5,923 nucleotides of DNA from Prevotella sp. UBA1104 (GTDB lineage: Bacteria > Bacteroidota > Bacteroidia > Bacteroidales > Bacteroidaceae). Positions 1 through 5,778 of the stretch are shown one piece after another. Within the stretch, counting starts at the first letter, position 1, and every line of letters begins with the position of its first letter. Location of the stretch: NCBI GenBank assembly GCA_002314055.1, contig DCBP01000083.1:27890-33812 (forward strand), in the 5' to 3' direction. A program made the translations under genes and the position numbers. The notes under the pieces were generated by a model, which was not told the origin of the DNA, ran no database searches, and saw only the letters and a list, made by a program, of their open reading frames with translations.

Positions 1-98
1 AAATAACGTATGCAGTTAGATTGTTAGCAACATATTATATGTTAGCAACATATTATATGTTAGCAACAAACATATTAGCAACTACATATGGCTTATAG
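1..98. repeat. AT-rich repeat module with iterated GTTAGCAAC (left copy)
   Basis: AT-rich intergenic module. It contains an 18-bp tandem repeat, GTTAGCAACATATTATAT, at 23-40 and 41-58, with a partial third copy from 59. The nine-mer GTTAGCAAC (pattern GTTnnnAAC) recurs at 23-31, 41-49 and 59-67, with a variant ATTAGCAAC at 74-82. The ends of the module (AATAACGTATG near 2-12, and AACTACATATG near 80-90) match, in reverse complement, the AT-rich segment at about 5676-5761. This is therefore one copy of a dispersed or duplicated module, not a random AT stretch. No open reading frame or convincing promoter for a neighbouring gene is visible. Function unknown. Confidence 0.8.
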
Positions 99-141
99 GG
101 AAACTGCTCCGCCCCCGGAGGGGGAGGCGGGGGAGGGGAAG
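99..141 (+). repeat. GC-rich 43-bp inverted repeat, left copy
   Basis: This stretch starts GGAAACTGCTCCGCCCCC and ends GGCGGGGGAGGGGAAG. It is identical over all 43 bases to the reverse complement of 5633-5675. Internally CCCCC and GGGGG flank a GGA loop, so it can form a short hairpin; the plus strand is very G-rich from 118 to 138. A third, interrupted copy in the same orientation lies near 5763-5868. It is probably a dispersed intergenic repeat of this genome; whether it acts in termination, nucleoid binding or recombination cannot be told from the sequence. Confidence 0.9.
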
Positions 142-157
142 ATTATGATTTATATAT

Positions 158-202
158 AATGCGGGTTACCTTGTCTTATACAGACAAACAGCAACCCGCA
201 TT
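158..202 (-). terminator. Hairpin terminator downstream of the DUF4301 gene
   Basis: A 10-bp perfect outer stem (AATGCGGGTT at 158-167 with AACCCGCATT at 193-202) encloses a 6-bp inner stem (TTGTCT at 171-176 with AGACAA at 182-187). Read on the minus strand it lies about 50 bases after the DUF4301 stop codon and is followed by an AT-rich tract (ATATATAAATCAT), as expected for an intrinsic terminator without a pure U-run. It may also block transcription entering from the left. Confidence 0.7.
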
Positions 203-205
203 TAC

Positions 206-253
206 CAATTCCTAATTCCTCATTCCTAATTCCTAATTCCTAATTCCTAATTA
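206..253. repeat. Heptad tandem repeat TAATTCC
   Basis: Six consecutive 7-bp units read TAATTCC, with first-base or second-base variants CAATTCC (206-212) and TCATTCC (220-226), and a degenerate seventh unit runs into the stop codon of the DUF4301 gene. On the minus strand it is GGAATTA repeated, forming the 3' untranslated region between the stop and the terminator hairpin. Short heptad arrays like this vary in copy number by slippage. No function is apparent. Confidence 0.85.
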
Positions 254-1771
254 TTACTGATGTTGCTCTCTGAGCAAATCATTAACCGTCTTTACAGGAT
301 TGAAAGTAGAGAGCGGCACTTCAACAAACACCGTATTCCAGTCGCTCATCGCTCCATTCCAGAGTCCAGGCAATTCAAGAGCCTTCAGATCCTTGCCGTT
401 CTTGCTCTTGCTGCTGATGAAGCCCGTAGTATGGTCAACGAAATCAGGCAGATTAAACTTATTCCCCTTATAGTCTCTTACGGCGCAAACCAAATCTACA
501 GGATTAAAATGCGTACCGTTGGCAAACATCTTCATATATTCCTCATTATTCTTGTCGATCTGACTGCTCTCGAGAATCTGCAGACTAACCGTTCCGTCCT
601 GATTATATGTAAGGAACGGACCGCCTCCTGGCTCTCCCACATTCTTCACCACTCCACAGACACGCATCGGACGGTTGAATTTCTTCCTGAGATAAGCGGC
701 GAGCTCCTCGTCCGAAAGGCTCTCAGCCCCCTCACGTCGGCAGCACAAGTCCTTCTGCAGGAAAGCAAGCATCTCGTCAAGATCCTCGCGCTTGCATCCG
801 CCATCATTCAGCTTGGCAAGATAAGCAAACGCCTTCTGCTGCAATGAAACCAGCACTCCGGCAATAACCTGCTTATAGACAATCGTGTCCTCCTTCAGTC
901 TGTCGGGCACCACATTATCTATATTCTTAATGAAAATAACGTCAGACGGAATCTCGTTCAGATTCTCAATCAGCGCTCCGTGTCCACCCGGTCTGAAGAG
1001 CAGCGAGCCGTCGCTGTTGCGGAAAGGAGTATCGTCCGGATTAACGGCAATAGTATCCGTACTTGCCTTCTGCTCTGAGAACGAGATGTCGTATCTTACG
1101 CCATACATCTTCTCATACTTCCCTTTCTTCTCCTCCACCTTCTGTTCGAAGAGCGCCCTGTGCTCCGGACTTACCGTATAATGAATATGCACCGTCCCGT
1201 CGCAGTTTGCATACAAGGCTCCCTCTACGAGATGCTCCTCCAGCGGAGTGCGCGGGCCGTCCTCGTATCTATGGAAAAGCAGCAAGCCCTTCGGCAGCTG
1301 CCCGTAGTTCAGTCCCTCCTTCTTCAGCAGGTTCCCTACCACAGCCTTATAATCCCCGGCAGCAATCAGCTCCTTCACGCCCTTACCGCAGTTCTTCATG
1401 CAAGCATCTGAGAGAGCATCATAGAATGCAAACTTCTCTATATTTGAAAAGAATGATTTCTCAAAATCTGTTGTCGGAACATCATATTCTGCATCAAGAA
1501 AGGCAAACATATTCTTGAACATTCTGCTTGCCGCCCCACTTGCCGGAACGAATTTCACTACAGTATGCCCTGCATCTTTGTATTTCTTCCAAATATCGGT
1601 AAAACGCTTAACTTCCTCTTCTGAAGTTGCGATTATACCGTTACCTACACTCGCCGCCGCGTCAAGTTTAAGAAACGGGAAACCTGTTTTAAACTCATTG
1701 AGCTGCTTTTCAATCTTCGCCTCTGAAATTCCCTTTCCGGCGATTTGCTCTAAATCTTTCTGTGAAAACAT
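254..1771 (-). CDS. DUF4301 family protein, possible sugar nucleotidyltransferase fold
   Basis: A 505-residue protein with no signal peptide or membrane segment, so probably cytoplasmic. I recognise it as a DUF4301 protein, a Bacteroidetes family without an established function. Visible motifs: VPASGAASRMFK at 75-86, LPKG at 159-162 followed by FHRY and RTPLEEHL (174-181), RPGGHGALIENLN at 260-272, and IKNIDN at 281-286. This order resembles UDP-sugar pyrophosphorylases: an N-terminal glycine-rich nucleotide loop with basic residues, a PKxL segment, a P-x-GHG loop and a (V/I)DN metal-site motif. That parallel is my inference, not an established assignment. The C-terminal third (about 365-505) is a separate conserved region with VGEPGGGPF at 377-385. 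The start is supported by an A-rich leader and a promoter 36-43 bases upstream. It is transcribed divergently from relA and ends in a hairpin terminator. No frameshift or truncation is seen. Confidence 0.9.
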   Translation of the reverse strand: MFSQKDLEQIAGKGISEAKIEKQLNEFKTGFPFLKLDAAASVGNGIIATSEEEVKRFTDIWKKYKDAGHTVVKFVPASGAASRMFKNMFAFLDAEYDVPTTDFEKSFFSNIEKFAFYDALSDACMKNCGKGVKELIAAGDYKAVVGNLLKKEGLNYGQLPKGLLLFHRYEDGPRTPLEEHLVEGALYANCDGTVHIHYTVSPEHRALFEQKVEEKKGKYEKMYGVRYDISFSEQKASTDTIAVNPDDTPFRNSDGSLLFRPGGHGALIENLNEIPSDVIFIKNIDNVVPDRLKEDTIVYKQVIAGVLVSLQQKAFAYLAKLNDGGCKREDLDEMLAFLQKDLCCRREGAESLSDEELAAYLRKKFNRPMRVCGVVKNVGEPGGGPFLTYNQDGTVSLQILESSQIDKNNEEYMKMFANGTHFNPVDLVCAVRDYKGNKFNLPDFVDHTTGFISSKSKNGKDLKALELPGLWNGAMSDWNTVFVEVPLSTFNPVKTVNDLLREQHQ

Positions 1772-1812
1772 AAGTATTGTGTTTTTAAAGTTCTCTTTTT
1801 GCTAAAAGCCAT

Positions 1813-1847
1813 GCAAATATAACTACTTTTTGCCAATAAATTACAAC
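1813..1847 (-). promoter_or_regulatory. Bacteroidetes-type promoter for the DUF4301 gene
   Basis: On the minus strand, TATATTTG (complement of 1814-1821) fits the Bacteroidetes -7 consensus TAnnTTTG. A GTTG (complement of 1844-1847) lies 22 bases upstream as a fair -33 element. The implied transcript start is near 1807, giving a leader of roughly 36 bases. The -7 element is embedded in a dyad, GCAAA-N11-TTTGC (1813-1833), which also occurs at the other two promoters. Confidence 0.65.
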
Positions 1848-1872
1848 TTTTATCAAAAAAAATGCCTCTCTC

Positions 1873-1894
1873 GCAAATTAATAATTACCTTTGC
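1873..1894 (+). promoter_or_regulatory. Bacteroidetes-type promoter for relA, with dyad
   Basis: TACCTTTG at 1886-1893 matches the TAnnTTTG -7 consensus. I see no good TTTG about 20 bases upstream, so the -33 element is weak. The implied transcript start is near 1900, leaving a leader of about 45 bases before the ATG. GCAAA at 1873-1877 and TTTGC at 1890-1894 form a dyad with a 12-base spacer across the -7 element. The region is divergent with the DUF4301 promoter, about 65 bases away. Confidence 0.6.
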
Positions 1895-1944
1895 ATAAGG
1901 TAAGCTGCATCTCGGCAGCAACCGAAGGATAAATAGTAACGATT

Positions 1945-4161
1945 ATGGACAACAAACTTGTTTTTACCGAAAAAGAGAAAGAAGAATTCAAATCACTTGC
2001 ACACACGCTGCGCAACACGCAAAACTATGCTCTTACAAAGGACGACGAGATTTGCGTGTTCCGACATCTGCGCTATGCTATCGAGAACAATAAAATCCAA
2101 CGAGACCTCTTCGGACTCAACCCTATCATTCTGAGTCTGCAAACCGCCATCATCGCAATAGAGGAAATCGGACTGAAACGCGACGGCACCATCGCCGTTC
2201 TGCTTTACCCCTGTGTCTCACAGAACGAAACATCCGAAATCGACAGCTCTATCGACAAATTCGGCGACAACGTGAAGAGAATCCTGCGCGGACTCGTCCA
2301 CATCCAGGAGCTTTACAAGAAAAACCCGGTTATCGAAAGCGAAAACTTCCGCAACCTGCTCCTCTCCTTTGCCGAGGACATGCGCGTAATCCTTATTATG
2401 ATAGCCGACAGGGTTAACCTGATGCGGCAAATCCGCGACACGGAAAACATCGAGGCCAAACAGCGCGTCAGCGAGGAGGCAAGCTATCTCTACGCCCCTC
2501 TCGCTCATAAACTCGGACTCTACAAACTGAAGAGCGAACTGGAAGACCTCAGTCTGAAATATCTTGAGCACGACGCCTATTACATGATTAAAGACAAGCT
2601 CAACGAGACTAAGGCGAGCCGCGACAAATACATCGAGAGCTTCATAGCTCCTATCAAGAAGAAACTGGAAGACGAAGGACTGAAATTCCACATGAAGGGG
2701 CGCACGAAGAGCATACACAGCATCTGGCAGAAGATGAAAAAGCAGAAATGCGACTTCGAAGGCATCTACGACCTCTTTGCCATAAGGATTATCCTCGACA
2801 CACCGCCTGAACTCGAAAAAGTTCAGTGCTGGCACGTCTTCGCACTCATTACTAATATGTATCAGCCTAACCCTAAACGACTGCGCGACTGGCTCAGCGT
2901 ACCGAAATCCAACGGCTACGAAAGTCTGCACATTACCGTTAAGGGACCGCAAAACAAATGGGTGGAAGTGCAGATCAGAACGGAACGCATGGACGAAATT
3001 GCCGAACGCGGTCTTGCCGCACACTGGCGCTACAAGGGCATTAAGGGCGAGAGCGGCATGGACGAATGGCTTACGAGCATACGCCGCGCACTGGAGAACA
3101 ACGACGACCGGCAGGTCATCGACCAGTTCCGCATGGACCTCTACGAAGACGAAATATACGTCTTCACCCCTAAGGGCGACCTCATGAAATTCCCTAAGGG
3201 CGCCACCGTGCTCGACTTCGCCTACCGCATACACTCCAACGTGGGCAACCACTGCGTGGGAGCTAAAATCAACGGCAAGGTGGTTACCTTCCGCCATGTC
3301 CTGCACAGCGGCGACCAGATTGAAGTGCTCACCTCCACCACCCAGAAGCCTAAACAAGACTGGCTGAACATCGTGAAGACAAGTCGAGGCAAAGCCAAGA
3401 TCCGACTGGCTCTAAAGGAAACACAGGTGAAAGACGGACTCTACGCCAAGGAGATGCTTGAACGGAGAATGAAGAACCGCAAGATTGAAATGGACGAAAG
3501 TACCATGTCCCACCTCATCAAGCGGTTGGGCTTCAAGGAGATGAACGACTTCTACAAGCAGATTGCCGACGGAACTCTCGACATAAACCACGTAATAGAA
3601 AAATACCAGGAGGTGCGCGACCACGACAATAATCTCCTGCCACAGCAGCAGCCTACACGAAGCGCCGACGAATACAACTTCGAGAGCCCCGTGGAGGAAA
3701 TGACAGCACAGGGGAGCGACGTGCTCGTAATCGACCGCAACCTGAAGGGCATCGACTACCAGCTCGCAAAATGCTGCCACCCTATCTACGGCGACGACGT
3801 CTTCGGATTCGTAACCGTAAACGGAGGAATAAAAATCCACCGCTGCGACTGCCCCAACGCCCCCGAACTGCGCAAACGCTTCGGCTACCGCATCGTTAAG
3901 GCTAAATGGAGCGGAAAAGACGGTGCACAATACTCTACAACGCTTAAAATCGTGGGCAACGACGACATCGGTATCGTTAACAACATAACAAGCGTAATTT
4001 CCAAGGAAGAAAAAATCATGATGAGAAGCATAAACATCGACAGTCATGACGGACTCTTCAGCGGAAACCTCGAAATTAACGTGGAAGACAGCTCCAAGTT
4101 GAACCAGCTGATAAAAAAATTGCGCACAATAAAGGGCGTTAAACAAATTATCAGACTATAA
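1945..4161 (+). CDS. relA: RelA/SpoT-family (p)ppGpp synthetase with inactive hydrolase domain
   Basis: A long RSH protein of 738 residues that makes the alarmone (p)ppGpp from ATP and GTP/GDP, expected to respond to uncharged tRNA on ribosomes. Domains: degenerate HD hydrolase (about 40-185), synthetase (245-365), TGS (403-465), helical linker, zinc-finger/CC domain (595-655) and C-terminal ACT/RRM (663-738). In the HD domain the metal ligands are gone: the usual HP is NP at 59-60 and HDxxED is replaced by YPCVSQ at 88-93; only the late aspartate of ADR (D155) remains. The synthetase is intact, with GRTKSIHSI (252-260), D276 in YDLFAIR, Y325 in NGYESLH and E341 in EVQIRT. The zinc-finger ligands C610, C611, H632 and C636 are present. 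It is thus probably synthesis-only and should need a separate hydrolase elsewhere in the genome. The RXKD/EXDD position reads RLRD (312-315). The start lacks a strong Shine-Dalgarno. The relA name is by function; a generic RSH label is the alternative. Confidence 0.95.
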   Translation: MDNKLVFTEKEKEEFKSLAHTLRNTQNYALTKDDEICVFRHLRYAIENNKIQRDLFGLNPIILSLQTAIIAIEEIGLKRDGTIAVLLYPCVSQNETSEIDSSIDKFGDNVKRILRGLVHIQELYKKNPVIESENFRNLLLSFAEDMRVILIMIADRVNLMRQIRDTENIEAKQRVSEEASYLYAPLAHKLGLYKLKSELEDLSLKYLEHDAYYMIKDKLNETKASRDKYIESFIAPIKKKLEDEGLKFHMKGRTKSIHSIWQKMKKQKCDFEGIYDLFAIRIILDTPPELEKVQCWHVFALITNMYQPNPKRLRDWLSVPKSNGYESLHITVKGPQNKWVEVQIRTERMDEIAERGLAAHWRYKGIKGESGMDEWLTSIRRALENNDDRQVIDQFRMDLYEDEIYVFTPKGDLMKFPKGATVLDFAYRIHSNVGNHCVGAKINGKVVTFRHVLHSGDQIEVLTSTTQKPKQDWLNIVKTSRGKAKIRLALKETQVKDGLYAKEMLERRMKNRKIEMDESTMSHLIKRLGFKEMNDFYKQIADGTLDINHVIEKYQEVRDHDNNLLPQQQPTRSADEYNFESPVEEMTAQGSDVLVIDRNLKGIDYQLAKCCHPIYGDDVFGFVTVNGGIKIHRCDCPNAPELRKRFGYRIVKAKWSGKDGAQYSTTLKIVGNDDIGIVNNITSVISKEEKIMMRSINIDSHDGLFSGNLEINVEDSSKLNQLIKKLRTIKGVKQIIRL

Positions 4162-4169
4162 ATAACGCT

Positions 4170-4199
4170 GTTTCTGCAAAAATTTGTAATTTTGCAAAC
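4170..4199 (+). promoter_or_regulatory. serS promoter overlapping an imperfect palindrome
   Basis: TAATTTTG at 4187-4194 fits the TAnnTTTG -7 element; a matching -33 element is not evident. The element lies inside an imperfect palindrome: GTTT-CT-GCAAAAATT on the left and AATTTTGCAAAC on the right around a TGT centre, with small bulges in the left arm. The inner dyad is GCAAA (4176-4180), 10 bases, TTTGC (4191-4195). The likely transcript start is around 4200, exactly at the beginning of the 18-bp repeat array. The palindrome could be an operator, or a weak terminator hairpin for relA. Confidence 0.55.
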
Positions 4200-4200
4200 C

Positions 4201-4266
4201 AGTTCTCCCGGAACTCCCAGTTCTCCCGGAACTCCCAGTTCTCCCAGAACTCCCAGTTCTCCCAGA
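4201..4266 (+). repeat. 18-bp tandem repeat in the serS leader
   Basis: Three full units and two thirds of a fourth: AGTTCTCCCGGAACTCCC at 4201 and 4219, the variant AGTTCTCCCAGAACTCCC at 4237, then AGTTCTCCCAGA at 4255-4266. AGTTC and GAACT arms alternate (four and three), so any GAACT can pair with the AGTTC on either side, with a 5-base or a CCC loop. The array probably forms the first part of the serS 5' untranslated region. It is open in all three frames but contains no ATG. Confidence 0.85.
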
Positions 4267-4297
4267 AAAAAGAATTAACTTAAAAAAAATAACAACA

Positions 4298-5587
4298 ATG
4301 CTTACACTCAAACTTATAAGTGAAGAAACCGAACGAGTTATAAAAGGTTTGGAGAAAAAACACTTCAGCGGTGCAAAACAGGCAATCTACGACGTTCTCG
4401 CCCTCGACAAGATGAGACGCGAAACCCAGCAGAAGCTTGACGCCCACCTGCAGGAAGGCAAAAAGAAAGCCGCACAGATCGGCTCCCTGATGAAAGAAGG
4501 CAAAAAAGACGAGGCTAACGCCATAAAGGAAAGTGTCGCTGCACTGAAGGAAGAATCGAAACTCCTCGACACCGAACTCAACGATATACAGAAAAAGCTT
4601 ACTGAACTACTCTGCTCTATCCCTAACATCCCTAACGACGACGTGCCGGAAGGTAAAGACGCCGCCGACAACGTTGTTGTAAAAGAGGGCGGACCAATGC
4701 CTGACCTCCCTGAAGACGCCATGTGCCACTGGGACCTCTGCAAGAAGTTTAACCTTATCGACTTCGACCTCGGCGTGAAGGTTACAGGCGCCGGCTTCCC
4801 GTTCTATATCGGAAAAATGGCTCGCCTGCAGCGCGCTCTCGAGGCATTCTTCCTTGAGGAAGCACGCAAGAGCGGATACCTCGAAGTACAGCCGCCATAC
4901 GTCGTTAACGAGGCTTCCGGCTACGGCACAGGACAGCTGCCTGACAAAGAGGGACAGATGTACCACTGCAACATGGACAACCTCTATCTCATCCCTACTG
5001 CCGAGGTTCCGGTAACAAATATCTTCCGCGACGTCATCCTCGACGAGAAGGACCTCCCTATCAAGCGCTGCGCCTATTCCGCTTGCTTCCGCCGCGAAGC
5101 CGGCTCTTACGGAAAGGACGTGCGCGGACTGAACCGTCTGCACCAGTTCGACAAGGTCGAAATCGTTCGTATCGACAAGCCGGAACACTCTTACGACTCG
5201 CTCAAGGAGATGCTCGACCACGTTGAAGGTCTGCTCATCAAGCTGGAGCTTCCTTATCATATCCTTCGTCTCTGTGGCGGCGACATGAGTTTCACATCGT
5301 CCATTTGCTACGACTTCGAGGTATGGAGCGCCGCTCAGAAGAAATGGCTCGAGGTTTCTTCTGTCAGCAACTTCGAGAGCTATCAGGCCAACCGTCTGAA
5401 GTGTCGCTACCGCAATTCTGAAACGAAGAAGACTGAACTTTGTCATACTCTCAACGGTTCGGCTCTTGCCCTGCCGCGTATCGTGGCTGCCCTCATCGAG
5501 AACAACCAGACTCCTGAGGGTATCCGCATTCCTAAGGCTCTCGTGCCATACTGCGGCTTCGAAATGCTCGACGACAAAAACTTTTAA
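4298..5587 (+). CDS. serS: Serine--tRNA ligase (SerRS)
   Basis: A class II aminoacyl-tRNA synthetase of 429 residues, the usual bacterial SerRS length. It activates serine with ATP and charges tRNA-Ser (and tRNA-Sec where present) in the cytoplasm. The N-terminal 110 or so residues are a lysine/glutamate-rich helical hairpin, the coiled-coil arm that grips the long variable arm of tRNA-Ser. In the catalytic domain, motif 1 ends at PPYVV (P199-P200), the serine-binding loop is TAEVPVT (234-240), motif 2 is CFRREAGSYG (263-272) with the ATP-contacting R265 and E267, and motif 3 is NGSALALPR (386-394) with the invariant R394. All key residues are present. The start MLTLKLI matches the conserved family N-terminus and follows an A-rich leader with no clear Shine-Dalgarno. 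It lies 136 bases after relA on the same strand and has its own promoter-like sequence, so it may be independently or jointly transcribed. Confidence 0.98.
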   Translation: MLTLKLISEETERVIKGLEKKHFSGAKQAIYDVLALDKMRRETQQKLDAHLQEGKKKAAQIGSLMKEGKKDEANAIKESVAALKEESKLLDTELNDIQKKLTELLCSIPNIPNDDVPEGKDAADNVVVKEGGPMPDLPEDAMCHWDLCKKFNLIDFDLGVKVTGAGFPFYIGKMARLQRALEAFFLEEARKSGYLEVQPPYVVNEASGYGTGQLPDKEGQMYHCNMDNLYLIPTAEVPVTNIFRDVILDEKDLPIKRCAYSACFRREAGSYGKDVRGLNRLHQFDKVEIVRIDKPEHSYDSLKEMLDHVEGLLIKLELPYHILRLCGGDMSFTSSICYDFEVWSAAQKKWLEVSSVSNFESYQANRLKCRYRNSETKKTELCHTLNGSALALPRIVAALIENNQTPEGIRIPKALVPYCGFEMLDDKNF

Positions 5588-5607
5588 GATTGAAAGATTG
5601 AAAGATA
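5586..5607 (+). repeat. Short 8-bp tandem repeat after serS
   Basis: AAGATTGA occurs at 5586-5593 and 5594-5601, followed by AAGATA. It overlaps the last two bases of the serS stop codon. A small hairpin, CTGAA-GT-TTCAG, follows at 5613-5624 without a U-tract. Neither looks like a strong terminator; the GC-rich repeat from 5633 could serve that role. Confidence 0.5.
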
Positions 5608-5632
5608 AGTAACTGAAGTTTCAGGGTATATT

Positions 5633-5675
5633 CTTCCCCTCCCCCGCCTCCCCCTCCGGGGGCGGAGCAGTTTCC
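5633..5675 (-). repeat. GC-rich 43-bp inverted repeat, right copy
   Basis: Exact reverse complement of 99-141 over 43 bases. The similarity continues more weakly on both sides: inward by a few bases (AAGAATAT against AAGATTAT) and outward through the AT-rich module to about 5761. It lies 45 bases after the serS stop. Its CCCCC-TCC-GGGGG core can form a hairpin that might terminate serS transcription, but no U-run follows. Confidence 0.9.
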
Positions 5676-5778
5676 TTATAATCCACATGTAGTTGCAATA
5701 TGTTTTGTTGACAACATATATCTACTTTGTTGCTAACATAATCTAACTACATACGTTATTTGGTAACTGCTCCGCCCC
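5659..5778. repeat. 120-bp MITE-like element with perfect 14-bp terminal inverted repeats
   Basis: GGGGCGGAGCAGTT at 5659-5672 and its exact reverse complement AACTGCTCCGCCCC at 5765-5778 bracket an AT-rich core. The core holds a nested palindrome at 5689-5725 (GTAG outer arms paired with CTAC; ATATGTT at 5698-5704 paired with AACATAT at 5713-5719), plus GTTGACAAC (5707-5715) and GTTGCTAAC (5729-5737), the same GTTnnnAAC pattern as at the left end of the window. There is no coding capacity. It looks like a non-autonomous mobile or dispersed palindromic element, though no target-site duplication is evident. Confidence 0.6.

Noticed and set aside
1..90. Possible CRISPR array or plasmid-type iteron origin
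   Set aside because: The spacing is only 18 bp with no unique spacers, and there are no cas or rep genes nearby; tandem slippage repeats explain it better.
260..847. Plus-strand open frame of 195 codons opposite the DUF4301 gene
   Set aside because: The minus-strand product is a recognisable family protein over the full length; the plus-strand frame has no such support.
1904..1919. Small hairpin GCTGC-ATCTCG-GCAGC in the relA leader as a riboswitch
   Set aside because: A single 5-bp stem in a leader of about 45 bases is too little for a known riboswitch, and it can arise by chance.
1924..1929. GAAGGA as a Shine-Dalgarno for relA
   Set aside because: It lies 15 bases from the ATG, too far for a normal site, and the other genes in this window also lack one.
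2218..3357. Long open frame of 379 codons on the minus strand, opposite relA
   Set aside because: It mirrors a well-conserved coding sequence, has no recognisable domain and no promoter of its own. Frequent GAC and C-ending codons in relA suppress antisense stops.
3412..4146. Open frame of 244 codons on the minus strand within relA
   Set aside because: Antisense shadow of the relA C-terminal domains; the translation has low complexity rich in Val, Ala and Phe and no family resemblance.
4607..5446. Minus-strand open frame of 279 codons opposite serS
   Set aside because: Antisense of a full-length SerRS with all motifs intact; no independent evidence for expression.
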